Source: DAOMOP01 sp035444405 (GTDB lineage: Bacteria; Pseudomonadota; Gammaproteobacteria; Burkholderiales; Rhodocyclaceae). From it: 19,143 nt of DNA. The notes beneath the pieces are model-generated. The model was not told the origin of the DNA and ran no database searches. It worked only from the letters and a program-made list of their open reading frames with translations. The stretch covers positions 1-19,143 of the forward strand of contig DAOMOP010000059.1 of assembly GCA_035444405.1 (NCBI GenBank). The letters are read 5' to 3'. The position numbers and the translations under genes are program-made. This document shows positions 7,316-15,513 of this stretch, piece after piece (within the stretch, counting starts at the first letter, position 1; the number at the start of each line of letters is the position of its first letter).

Positions 7316-8062
7316 TCAGGTGCAGAGGTAGCCGCCGTCCACCACAATCGCCTGCCCGGTGATAAACGCCGCGGCAGGCGACGCGAGAAAGACCGCCAAG
7401 CGCGCAACGTCGTCCGGCTCGGCAAAACGTCCGAGCGGAAAGCGCTGCAACATGTTGTCGCGCAGCTGCGGCGTAAGGTGGTCGCGCACCATGTCCGTGT
7501 CCATGATTCCGGGCGCGATCGCATTGACGCGGATGGCTTCCGGGCCCAACTCCCGCGCGAGCCCGCTCGTGATCGCGGCCACCGCCGCCTTGGTCGCGCC
7601 GTACCAGACGTTGCCGAGTGAGCCGCCCCCCTTGGCCGCAGACACCGAACCCAGGTTGATGATCGACGCGCCGGCTCGACCGCGCATCGCCGGCACACAC
7701 GCCTGCACGCAGTTGAACACGCCGGTCAGATTGACAGCGACCAGCCGGTCCCAGGCGTCGGCGCTGGTGCGATCGAAACGACCAGACGCCAGTAGACCAG
7801 CGTTATTGACCAGTATGTCGACCCCGCCGCGCGCGGCGCAGATCTGATCCACCGCGGCGCGCAGCGCAGGCCGATCGCACACATCCAGACGCATTGGCGT
7901 CGCCGAAGCGAGCCCCGCAGCCACCTCGCGCGCGCCCTCCTCGTCGATGTCGGCCACATATACGGCGCAGCCATGCTCGGCGAGCGCGGCGGCGATCCGC
8001 GCGCCGATGCCGCGCGCGGCGCCGGTGACGAGTGCGACCTTGCCTGCGAGTTCGATATCCAT
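7316..8062 (-). CDS. SDR-family NAD(P)-dependent oxidoreductase
   Basis: A classical short-chain dehydrogenase of 248 residues, cytoplasmic and normally tetrameric. It has the cofactor motif TGAARGIG (13-20), NNAG (86-89), the structural Asn in VNLTG (111), Ser139, and the YGATK active site with Tyr154 and Lys158. Asp38 at the end of the second strand (VADID) favours NAD(H) over NADP(H). The C-terminus GQAIVVDGGY is canonical. It is the third gene of the TRAP unit, 54 bases after the binding protein, so it probably oxidises a hydroxyl on the imported substrate or a derivative. The exact substrate cannot be inferred. The ribosome site before the ATG at 8062 is weak. Confidence 0.9.
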   Translation of the reverse strand: MDIELAGKVALVTGAARGIGARIAAALAEHGCAVYVADIDEEGAREVAAGLASATPMRLDVCDRPALRAAVDQICAARGGVDILVNNAGLLASGRFDRTSADAWDRLVAVNLTGVFNCVQACVPAMRGRAGASIINLGSVSAAKGGGSLGNVWYGATKAAVAAITSGLARELGPEAIRVNAIAPGIMDTDMVRDHLTPQLRDNMLQRFPLGRFAEPDDVARLAVFLASPAAAFITGQAIVVDGGYLCT

Positions 8063-8116
8063 GTGAAACAGCTACCCCATTGACGCACGCCGCGGGATGC
8101 TGACAGGGCGTTCTGG

Positions 8117-9223
8117 CTACTCCGGATAGGTTACCGGTGGGAACTGATCGACCTTGTCCCACCAGCCGAGCTCGACGTAGGCCCTCTTCGCGCCCGGATG
8201 GACGTTCTCCTCGGAGAGCCCGTGCAGCATCAACTCGGGCGACCAGATCCGCCACAGCGGGTGCGCCTCGCGCAACCTGGTCGCGTGCCTGGCCACGCCC
8301 ATGACGATGTGGTAGGCCGCATCCTCGGAAAAATCAGGGTGAACCGCCTTGTAGCCGCGCGCAATGCCGGCCGAGAGCGGCTCGGTCTGCTTGGGCAGCG
8401 TCTGCGCGGGTACCGTGACGTGCAGGAAGGTCGTGCCGAACTTTTCATTGACCTTGTCGAGCGCCTCCTTCGATACGCCGATGTAGCGTAGCGGCTTGGG
8501 CGATGCCTCCAACTGGCGCAGGGGGGGCGATATGATCCATTCCTTGAGGTGCGGCTCGGTGCCGAACGCCGTGATCGCCACGTCCACCGAGCCGTCGATC
8601 AGTTGCTGCGTCAGTGCCGCCGGCGTCAGGTGGCGAATGTCCGAGTTCTCCGGCGTAATGCCGTAGCCATGCTCGAGGATCAGGCGCGAGAACACGCCCC
8701 AGTCGCTCTGGCCGCGCAGACCAAGCGCGATGCGTTTGCCCTTGAAGTCTTCGGGTGACTTGATGTCCGGATCGAAGGTTACAAAGAACTTGCCTTGTCC
8801 CCACCACGTTTCACCGTACAGGAGCCGAAACGGTATCGGTACCCGCTCCGGAATGAACTCCTGCAGTTCCGGCGTGCCGCCCCATTTCAGGGCCAGCTGA
8901 ATGACGATATCCTCGGTGCCGAAGACGGTGCCCTTCCAGTGCTTGTCGTTGGCCATCTCGCGGATGTTGTACATGTAGCCCGGCGTTTCCTGCGGCAACA
9001 GCACGGTCGGGCTGCCCTCCTTGACCATGTCGTTCATCAGCAGCGTATCGCCTTCGGTGGGGCCGCAGCCCCACGGACACAGCAGCACCGGAACCATCGT
9101 CGGAGCGCTCTGCTGCGCCTGCGCCTGCGCGTCGCCCGCCGGCACCAGTGCCGCACCCGCAGTGAACAGCGCCCCGAAGAGCCACCCGGCGATCGACGAC
9201 TTTCTCCAACCTGTTTGTCTCAT
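8117..9223 (-). CDS. TRAP transporter solute-binding protein, TAXI family
   Basis: A periplasmic binding protein of 368 residues as a precursor. The start is set at 9223 because AAGGAGAAGGAG precedes MRQTGWRKSS directly and a signal peptide follows: basic n-region, hydrophobic core IAGWLFGALFTAGAALV, and likely cleavage after AQA near residue 34. An upstream in-frame ATG at 9274 would put 17 charged residues before it and is disfavoured. The mature part shows TAXI-like blocks such as SPEDFKGKRIALGLRGQSDWGV, LTPAALTQQLIDGSVDVAITAFGTEPHLKEW and AYVELGWWDK. It delivers a solute, usually a carboxylate or other organic acid, to the fused permease encoded just upstream. The ligand is unknown. Confidence 0.88.
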   Translation of the reverse strand: MRQTGWRKSSIAGWLFGALFTAGAALVPAGDAQAQAQQSAPTMVPVLLCPWGCGPTEGDTLLMNDMVKEGSPTVLLPQETPGYMYNIREMANDKHWKGTVFGTEDIVIQLALKWGGTPELQEFIPERVPIPFRLLYGETWWGQGKFFVTFDPDIKSPEDFKGKRIALGLRGQSDWGVFSRLILEHGYGITPENSDIRHLTPAALTQQLIDGSVDVAITAFGTEPHLKEWIISPPLRQLEASPKPLRYIGVSKEALDKVNEKFGTTFLHVTVPAQTLPKQTEPLSAGIARGYKAVHPDFSEDAAYHIVMGVARHATRLREAHPLWRIWSPELMLHGLSEENVHPGAKRAYVELGWWDKVDQFPPVTYPE

Positions 9224-9283
9224 CTCCTTCTCCTTATGCTCCTTAGGTGAGTGAACGAACTGTGTTACGGCCACTTCGTGTTG

Positions 9284-11248
9284 TTATTTCAGGGACCCTC
9301 CGTTCGACAAGTGAACGCTGGGATCGGGTAAGACGGGCCGGCGAACAGCCACGCCGAGCATGACGACAGCGGTCACGCTGAGAAAGACGATGGTCGAGTA
9401 CGCGGACTCGGTCACCATCGCCCAGTAACCGAGCAGCGTCGCGGCGCCGAACAGAGAGCATTCGGGCGACGAAAGCGGGCGCCGGAAGTATCCGTAAAGC
9501 GCGATCGACGAGATCCACTGGATCAGCAGGACCTCGGCCAGTGGAGGCACGACGTTCCAGCCAAGATTCGGGAAATCCAGCAGCTGCGGTCGATAGACAA
9601 ACGCGAACGGAATGATGAAGGTGGTCGCCGAGACCTTCATCGACTCCTTCGCCGTCTGCCAGAAACTGGCACCGGCGAGCTTCGCCGCCGCCAGCGCGGC
9701 GACCGCCACCGGTGGCGTCACCGCCGAATAGACCGCGAAGTAGAAGACGAAGTAGTGCGCGAGCAGCGGCTTCACGCCGATCGATTGCAGGAACGGCACG
9801 AGCGCGAGAGCGACCACCAGGTACGCGACGGGGGTCGGCAGGCCCATGCCCAGCACGATCGAGAGCGCCGCAGCCCCGAGCAGCAGGAGCAGCTGGTTGT
9901 CGGGCAGCACGCTGGCCATCCAGATGCCGAGGCGCCCGGAAAGGCCGGTCGTGAGGAAGGCCTGGCCGAGCGGACCGATCGCGATCAACAGCAGCGACAG
10001 GATCGCCATCATTTCGAGTCCTTCCTCGAGCGTGCGGCCGAGCTGCTTGAAGTGGGGGCGGTACTTGCCCTGGAACATCGACATCCCGATCGCCACCAGG
10101 CAGCCGGTGAAGCCGGCGGCCGCCGGCGAGTACAGGCTTACCAGCATCCAGCACACAACTGCGAACGACGTCACGAACGCCGGAAGCGTCCGCACGATGA
10201 CGTCCCGGTTGACCGTTTCGGACAGTCTGGCCAGCCGGTTGCGCTTGGCATAGACCATCACGCAGATCGCCACGCCGGTCATGAACAGCACGCCCGGAAT
10301 GACTGCGGCGAGCGCAATATCGATGTACCGCATCGACAGGAAGCTCGCGATCATGAAGGCCGCGAGGCCGAGCACCGGCGGCATGATCTGGCCCGACGTC
10401 GACGCCGCCGCCTCGATCGCCCCTGCCATCGCCGGCGAGTAGCCATACTTCTTCATCATCGGGATCGTCATACGGCCGGTGAGCATCACGTTCGACACCG
10501 CAACGCCCATCACCATCGACGTCATGCCGCTACCGATCACCGCGGTGCCGGCCGCGCCGCCGGCCACGCGATTGCCCAGCGCCTTGCCGAGCTCGAGCAT
10601 GGAGGACAGCATGCCGATGCCGAGCAGCACCGACGCATAAAGGATCAGGTAGTAGATGTCGTCGACCGCGGTCTGCGCAAACCAGAAGAAGCCCTGTGTC
10701 GTCCCCAGCCCGATGTAGTTCATGACGAACTCCGGCGCGTAGGGCGGGTGCCCGAGCAAAGGATTCGCGATCAGGTGGCCGTAAAAGAAGTAGGCGATCG
10801 CAGCGCTGATGACCGCGGCGATGACCGCGCCCCAATGGAGCCATGTCAGCAGCAGCACGCCCAGCGTGAAGGCAAAGCCGACAGCCATGTCCAAGTCATG
10901 AAAGAACGGTGCGTCGACCTCCAGACGTGTCGCCTGCAGCATGATGTAGAGACCACCGGCGGTGGCCAGCGCCGCGCCGATGATCGCCGCGGAGACCCGC
11001 GGCCAGAACCAGCGGTTGCCGGGATCGAGTCGCCGCTGGTCGATCAGGGCACGCACCGCGGCAATCCCGGACATGAACATGACGGCGAAGGCGAACGTGG
11101 CGTAGTGCTGCGATGAGCTGCGTACGTGCCCGAACAGGGCCAGGGTGACATAGACGGTCAGCAACCCGCCCGCGATTCCGGTGATCCAGCGCAACGCCAG
11201 GCTGAGTCTGGCCAAGGGCAGCTCGCGCTCGAGTTGCTCGGTATTCAT
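9284..11248 (-). CDS. TRAP transporter fused permease (small and large membrane subunits, TAXI type)
   Basis: An inner-membrane protein of 654 residues. About four N-terminal hydrophobic segments correspond to the DctQ-like part and the rest is a DctM-like domain, the 4TM/12TM fusion usual for TAXI systems. Large-subunit features include a glycine-rich AGGAAGTAVIGSGMTSMVMGVAVSNVM region, EAAASTSGQIMPPVLGLAAFMIA and GMGLPTPVAYLVVALALVP. TRAP systems are sodium- or proton-driven secondary importers that need the periplasmic binding protein encoded next. ATG at 11248 follows GGGAGGGG. It is the first gene of the unit permease, binding protein, SDR, with a 60-base gap to the binding-protein start. 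Confidence 0.92.
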   Translation of the reverse strand: MNTEQLERELPLARLSLALRWITGIAGGLLTVYVTLALFGHVRSSSQHYATFAFAVMFMSGIAAVRALIDQRRLDPGNRWFWPRVSAAIIGAALATAGGLYIMLQATRLEVDAPFFHDLDMAVGFAFTLGVLLLTWLHWGAVIAAVISAAIAYFFYGHLIANPLLGHPPYAPEFVMNYIGLGTTQGFFWFAQTAVDDIYYLILYASVLLGIGMLSSMLELGKALGNRVAGGAAGTAVIGSGMTSMVMGVAVSNVMLTGRMTIPMMKKYGYSPAMAGAIEAAASTSGQIMPPVLGLAAFMIASFLSMRYIDIALAAVIPGVLFMTGVAICVMVYAKRNRLARLSETVNRDVIVRTLPAFVTSFAVVCWMLVSLYSPAAAGFTGCLVAIGMSMFQGKYRPHFKQLGRTLEEGLEMMAILSLLLIAIGPLGQAFLTTGLSGRLGIWMASVLPDNQLLLLLGAAALSIVLGMGLPTPVAYLVVALALVPFLQSIGVKPLLAHYFVFYFAVYSAVTPPVAVAALAAAKLAGASFWQTAKESMKVSATTFIIPFAFVYRPQLLDFPNLGWNVVPPLAEVLLIQWISSIALYGYFRRPLSSPECSLFGAATLLGYWAMVTESAYSTIVFLSVTAVVMLGVAVRRPVLPDPSVHLSNGGSLK

Positions 11249-11573
11249 CGCCCCTCCCGGTGCTCAGTGCGACGCGGCCGCCGCGACGGCTCGCTCATCG
11301 CGACCGTCCTGATCGCGCTCGGCGTTTCGGACTCCCGGCCGACAGGCAAACGCGGCATTCGCTTGCCGGCGATGCCGGCTGCCGCAGCCTGCGACCGCGA
11401 TGGCAAGCTCCCCGAGATCGGTGACGTGAAGATGCACGCGTTGTCTCCTTGTGCTTCATGGGCTGCGGCACCGTTTTTCGACCACGATGGCAGGCCCGAA
11501 ACGTTGCCTTAATGCGGCAAACATTCCACATACGCGATCACTTTATTTTGATTTGTCTATCGCCTGACCTTTT

Positions 11574-11590
11574 TGATCATCAAATGATCA
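11574..11590. promoter_or_regulatory. Candidate operator: paired TGATCA palindromes upstream of the TRAP operon
   Basis: Two copies of TGATCA (11574-11579 and 11585-11590) are separated by five AT-rich bases and form a 17-bp near-dyad. A third GATCA is at 11536-11540. They lie in the AT-rich block upstream of the TRAP unit. The binding protein is unknown, with the GntR or IclR regulator or an external one all possible. TGATCA alone is common, so confidence is limited. Confidence 0.4.
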
Positions 11591-11748
11591 CTGTTCGAAA
11601 TTACTTGTCTCTCTCAGCGATATTTCCATATCTGCCCGAGCCTTGCAAGACCAGACTGAACATTTCTTTCCTGCCGAGCCGCGCCACAACAATCGAGCCT
11701 GCGTGGGCCATGGACGGCGAACGCAATCTGCCCCGCGCGGCGAAGCGC

Positions 11749-11801
11749 GCCCGGCGGAAATCCCGGGCATGGCGCGAGAACAGATGGCGCGGCCGCCGGG
11801 C
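11749..11801 (-). repeat. Long-looped GC inverted repeat downstream of TSUP permease 3
   Basis: GCCCGGCGG (11749-11757) and CCGCCGGGC (11793-11801) are exact inverted copies separated by 35 bases, beginning about 50 bases after the end of the carboxylase operon. It could form a terminating or stabilising structure, but there is no T-tract and such repeats arise easily at this GC content. Confidence 0.25.
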
Positions 11802-11848
11802 ACACCGTGCCGACGCCGCACCAGGCCGAGGAGAAACGGATGCTGGCG

Positions 11849-12589
11849 TCACGCGATCAGGACGCCGAGCGACACGGCTATCATGAGCAGAAGCGTAAAC
11901 CGGCGGAACTGCAAGTCGCCGAAGCGCGGAAAGAGCCGGTTGCCGACCAGCACCCCGCAATAGAAGGACGGAGCGAGCATCAGCGCGCTGAGCAGGCTCG
12001 TCCCATCCAACAGTCCATGGGACCCCAGCATCACTAACGCTGCCCCCGAGGTGACGACGACGTAAAGCGTCAGGTTCGCACGCGTCACGCTGATCGCATC
12101 CGGTCCCGACAGCAGATAAAGAATCACCGGCGGCGCTCCGATGCTGGTGGCACCGAGCATTGTGCCGCTCAGCCCGGCGAGTGCCACCGAAGTGACCAGA
12201 CGCTGCGGACCGTTGTATCGCACCCCGTTAAGCAACAGCAGCGAGAAGATGATGACGATGACCGCAATGGCTCGGCGCAGCACGTCGGGATCGGCCGAGA
12301 CAAGCAGGTAGCCGCCCAGCGGCACTGTCAGGAAAGCGGCGACGAACATTGGCGTGATCATGCGCCAGCGCGCCCTGATCACCGCTTCGCGCAGCATCGG
12401 CGTTGCGGCGAAGGTCTCGAGCAACAGGACCACGGGCACGGCCAGTTTGGGCCCGAAGATCAACGCGAGCGGCGGCGTCATGATCATCGCGCCGCCGAAA
12501 CCCGTGATTCCACGGATTACCCCGGCCGCAGCGACGATGACTGCGGCCAGCAGCATCAGCGGCGTGAGTAGTTCGTCGGCGCCAGGCAT
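11849..12589 (-). CDS. TauE/SafE (TSUP) family permease 3, last gene of the BKACE-carboxylase operon
   Basis: An inner-membrane protein of 246 residues with about eight hydrophobic segments. TSUP signatures are RGITGFGGAMIMTPPLALIFG in the first half and GTMLGATSIGAPPVILYLLSG in the second. It starts 39 bases after the carboxyltransferase stop on the same strand and is most simply the last gene of that operon. TSUP proteins carry small anions such as sulfite, sulfonates or organic acids. Here it may import the pathway substrate or export a sulfur by-product. The start at 12589 has no clear ribosome site, so coupling to the upstream gene is plausible. It is not a close copy of the other two TSUP proteins in the window. 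Confidence 0.84.
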   Translation of the reverse strand: MPGADELLTPLMLLAAVIVAAAGVIRGITGFGGAMIMTPPLALIFGPKLAVPVVLLLETFAATPMLREAVIRARWRMITPMFVAAFLTVPLGGYLLVSADPDVLRRAIAVIVIIFSLLLLNGVRYNGPQRLVTSVALAGLSGTMLGATSIGAPPVILYLLSGPDAISVTRANLTLYVVVTSGAALVMLGSHGLLDGTSLLSALMLAPSFYCGVLVGNRLFPRFGDLQFRRFTLLLMIAVSLGVLIA

Positions 12590-12628
12590 GCTGGTCGAAA
12601 TGGTTGCGCGGGCCGGATTCGAGCACGC

Positions 12629-14104
12629 CTATGCGGACAGAGTCATGTCGGTCCCCCCGAACCGCACGCGTATGTAGTCGATGTCCGAACGCGTTGCAAC
12701 ATAGCGCACCAGCTCGCGCAACGGCGAGGTACGAAACTCGTATTGCGGCGCGGGCCTGCGCAGCGGGGCGAGCAGTTCCGGCTCGTAGAACGCGGCCAGC
12801 AGCACATCCTCGTCACTTGCCTGCGGCCCGAGCTCCTTGCGCAGCCGCCGCACCCACGGCTCGCTACGTTCAGCCGGACGATCTGTAGCGATATCCTCGG
12901 GACGGATATTCGCGCGCTCCAGGAAATCGTCGGCAGGCGGCGCGGCGAGCCGCCCGTAATGGCCCATCGCGTACTTGCGCACCTCGTCCGGAATGGTCTT
13001 GTAGCGCTCCCCCTGCACGACGTTCAGCACCGCCTGGGTGATGATGTACTGGGCGAACGGGCTGACGAGAATCGGATAGCCGAGATCGCGACGCACTCGG
13101 GCGGCCTCCTCGAGGATCTCGGGAAGGCGGTGCTCCATTTTCATCGTGGCCAATTGCGAACGGAGGTTCGAAATCATCCCGCCCGGAACTTGATGCTCGT
13201 AGAGCGCGGGGTCGTACTTCGCCACTTGCCCTCGCGGCTTGCTCTCGCGCTCGGCAACCCATGAAAAATAGCCCGACACCTCGTCGAGCGCAGCGCGATC
13301 GATGCCCGTCTCGAAGCCCAGCGCACGGGCGCGCGCGTCGATGTCCTCGGTCGCCGGCAGCGAAGCGCCGTTCGCAAGCGGCTCCGAGGCCGTGTAGCCG
13401 AAGCGGAATCCGGTCTCGATCGCCACTTGATACACCTCCGGCGCGAGCCCCGACTGGCAATGTGAATGAAGCTGCAGCGGAACGTTGCCGGCAGCGTTCA
13501 GAATGGCCGGAAAGAGCGTACGCCCGCGCTCCGGGGTCAGCAGGCCGGTGGGATCCTTGACCGATATGAAATCGGCCTCGAGCTCGACCAGCTCCTTCGT
13601 CCGCTCGACATAGTATTCGTCGGTATGCACGGGGCTCAGCGTGTAGGTCATCATTGCATTGACCTTCATCCCTGCTTCATGCGCGGAGCGGACCGACGAC
13701 ACAATATTTCGGTTGTCGTTCAGCGCGTCGTAGACCGTGAGCACCTTTACGCCCAGCTTGGCCAGGACCTGGGAGTTCAGCACGACGATGTCGTCGGGGA
13801 ACAGCTCGAACGTATACAGGCTTTGTCCTCGCGTGAGCGCGTCGCACGGTGTTGCAAGCCGGCTGCACAGCAGCTCGACCCGCTGCCACGGATTCTCGTG
13901 CAGGTAACGCACCGACACGTCGAACACGGCTCCCCCGAGAATGTTGATGTGCTCATAGCCGACGCGATCGATCGACTCCAGAACGGGTGTCATCATCGCA
14001 GTCGTCATGCGCGTGGACCAAAGGCATTGATGCCCGTCACGGAGCGTTACGTCGATTAAGCCGAAACGCTTTTGTCGCACCTTGGCAGTAGTGGTGTCGA
14101 TCAT
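12629..14104 (-). CDS. Biotin-dependent carboxyltransferase subunit, pyruvate carboxylase/OadA/transcarboxylase-5S family
   Basis: A cytoplasmic TIM-barrel carboxyltransferase of 491 residues. It transfers carboxyl from carboxybiotin to an enolisable carbonyl substrate. Metal ligands and catalytic residues are readable: Asp23 in LRDGHQ, the carbamylatable Lys183 in SVKDPTGLLTP, and His213 and His215 in LHSHCQ. Gln26 and Arg92 (LTRGQ), which match pyruvate-binding residues of pyruvate carboxylase, are kept. EHQVPGGMISNL is the second-domain block. Departures are HSHCQS instead of the usual HTHDTS or HTHATT, and FGYTASEPLANG in place of the VDTAISSMS-type loop. There is no C-terminal biotinyl domain (OadA is about 590 residues), so biotin comes from the separate carrier. 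Its ATG overlaps the biotin carboxylase stop (ATGA). No membrane decarboxylase beta subunit is present, so it is not a sodium pump. Confidence 0.88.
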   Translation of the reverse strand: MIDTTTAKVRQKRFGLIDVTLRDGHQCLWSTRMTTAMMTPVLESIDRVGYEHINILGGAVFDVSVRYLHENPWQRVELLCSRLATPCDALTRGQSLYTFELFPDDIVVLNSQVLAKLGVKVLTVYDALNDNRNIVSSVRSAHEAGMKVNAMMTYTLSPVHTDEYYVERTKELVELEADFISVKDPTGLLTPERGRTLFPAILNAAGNVPLQLHSHCQSGLAPEVYQVAIETGFRFGYTASEPLANGASLPATEDIDARARALGFETGIDRAALDEVSGYFSWVAERESKPRGQVAKYDPALYEHQVPGGMISNLRSQLATMKMEHRLPEILEEAARVRRDLGYPILVSPFAQYIITQAVLNVVQGERYKTIPDEVRKYAMGHYGRLAAPPADDFLERANIRPEDIATDRPAERSEPWVRRLRKELGPQASDEDVLLAAFYEPELLAPLRRPAPQYEFRTSPLRELVRYVATRSDIDYIRVRFGGTDMTLSA

Positions 14105-15513
14105 TTTGCCCCCAGTAAGACTTCTTCGACGAACTTCGTATGCACGTCGCCGCGCCGAAACTGCTCGTGGTGCAACAATCGCCCGTGGAAAGGGATCGTT
14201 GTCTTCACACCTTCGATGCGCATTTCAGCTAGCGCGCGCTGCATGCGCGCGATCGCCTCGTCGCGATCGTGTCCCCACGCGATGACCTTGGCCAGAAGCG
14301 AGTCGTAGTATGGCGGCACGGTGTATCCGGTGTAGACATGCGAATCGATTCTGATCCCGGGTCCGCCGGGCAGATGAACATGCTGCAGCAGGCCCGGGCA
14401 CGGCGTGAACCCGTGATCTGCATCCTCGGCGTTGATTCGGCATTCGATCGCATGCCCGGCAAGGCGCACGTCACCTTGCCGAATATCGAGCCGCTCGCCC
14501 CTGGCGATGCGAATCTGTTCCTTGACGATGTCGATGCCGGTGACGAGCTCGGTGACCGGATGCTCGACCTGCACGCGGGTATTCATCTCCATGAAATAGA
14601 ATTCGCCGCTCGCCGGGTCGAGTATGCACTCGACAGTGCCCGCGCTACGGTAGCCGACATGGCGGCACAGCCGCACCGCAGCATCGCCGATCTGTTCGCG
14701 CACCGCCGGGTCGAGCGCCGGCGATGGGCTCTCCTCGAGCAGCTTCTGGTTTCGCCGCTGCACCGAGCAGTCGCGCTCGCCCAGGTGCAACACGTTCTCG
14801 CCGTCCGACAAGACCTGAATCTCGATGTGACGGATTCGCGTCAGATACTTCTCGACGTAAATGGCATCGTCGCCGAAAGCCGCCTTGGCTTCGCGCGCTG
14901 CATGCGTGTACTGCTCGACCAGCTCCGTCACGTCGGCGACGACCCGCATGCCGCGTCCTCCACCGCCTGCAGCGGCCTTGAGGATCACCGGATAGCCCAG
15001 ACGCTGCGCTACGGCCCTCGCCTCCTCGGCGCCGTTGACCGTTCCCTTCGAGCCCGGGGTGGTCGGCACGCCGGCTTCGTCAGCCATCCGTCGCGCCATC
15101 GCCTTGTCCCCCATCATCGAGATCACCCGTGCCGAGGGGCCAATGAACGTGATGCCCTCCTGCTCGCACAGTCCTGCGAAATTGGCGTTCTCGGACAGGA
15201 AACCGTAGCCCGGATGAATCGCATCGGCCCCGTGCGTGAGGGCGGCGGAGACGATGAACTCGGCGTTCAAGTAGCTCTGGCCGGTGCGCGGAGGGCCGAT
15301 ACACACGGCGTGATTGGCAAGCCGCACGGCGAGAGATTCCCGGTCGGCCTCCGAGTAGACCTGGACCGTCTCGAGCCCGAGTTCCCTGCAGGCGCGATGA
15401 ATACGGACCGCGATCTCGCCGCGGTTCGCCACCAGGACCCGCCGGAACGGTCTGGCGCCGCGACAGGTGTCGGCGGTGACCGAATCTGCCAGGGTTTCGT
15501 CGCGCACACTCAT
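14101..15513 (-). CDS. Biotin carboxylase subunit (AccC-like)
   Basis: An ATP-grasp enzyme of 470 residues that carboxylates biotin on the carrier using ATP and bicarbonate. Domains are an N-terminal preATP-grasp domain (RRVLVANRGEIAVRIHRAC from about 25, HPGYGFLSEN at about 100-109), an ATP-grasp core (ILKAAAGGGGRGM at about 177-189, HIEIQVLSDG, ERDCSVQRRNQKLLEESPS) and a C-terminal domain with EMNTRVQVEHPVTE and INAEDA. The frame is open for 43 more codons upstream, but ATG at 15513 overlaps the carrier stop as ATGA, and the upstream extension does not resemble the family. About 20 poorly conserved residues precede the conserved start. It probably works with the adjacent carrier and carboxyltransferase rather than with acetyl-CoA carboxylase, since no accA or accD is present. 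Confidence 0.95.
   Translation of the reverse strand: MSVRDETLADSVTADTCRGARPFRRVLVANRGEIAVRIHRACRELGLETVQVYSEADRESLAVRLANHAVCIGPPRTGQSYLNAEFIVSAALTHGADAIHPGYGFLSENANFAGLCEQEGITFIGPSARVISMMGDKAMARRMADEAGVPTTPGSKGTVNGAEEARAVAQRLGYPVILKAAAGGGGRGMRVVADVTELVEQYTHAAREAKAAFGDDAIYVEKYLTRIRHIEIQVLSDGENVLHLGERDCSVQRRNQKLLEESPSPALDPAVREQIGDAAVRLCRHVGYRSAGTVECILDPASGEFYFMEMNTRVQVEHPVTELVTGIDIVKEQIRIARGERLDIRQGDVRLAGHAIECRINAEDADHGFTPCPGLLQHVHLPGGPGIRIDSHVYTGYTVPPYYDSLLAKVIAWGHDRDEAIARMQRALAEMRIEGVKTTIPFHGRLLHHEQFRRGDVHTKFVEEVLLGAK

Larger units (their letters stand above)
11249..11848. other. 600-bp gene-free intergenic region upstream of the TRAP unit
   Basis: No credible gene is seen. The short open frames here are Arg/Ala-rich GC-driven frames without ribosome sites. 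The part from about 11510 to 11640 is clearly AT-rich against the rest of the window and holds a TGATCA dyad, which suggests the control region of the minus-strand TRAP unit. I found no convincing -35/-10 pair in it. The mRNA leader would be about 270 bases or more. The part from about 11700 to 11848 lies behind the third TSUP gene and carries a long-looped GC inverted repeat. Confidence 0.6.

Noticed and set aside
9755..11116. A 453-residue + strand frame opposite the TRAP permease
   Set aside because: Charged, low-complexity translation typical of the antisense of a membrane protein in GC-rich DNA.
11520..11545. Sigma-54 promoter (GG-N10-GC) near TGTGGAATGTTTGCC on the minus strand
   Set aside because: The spacing between the GG and GC elements is too short for a -24/-12 promoter.
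11601..11960. Possible small minus-strand gene of about 119 codons behind TSUP permease 3
   Set aside because: Arg/Ala-rich product, no ribosome site, overlap with the permease 3' end, and it runs into the AT-rich non-coding block.
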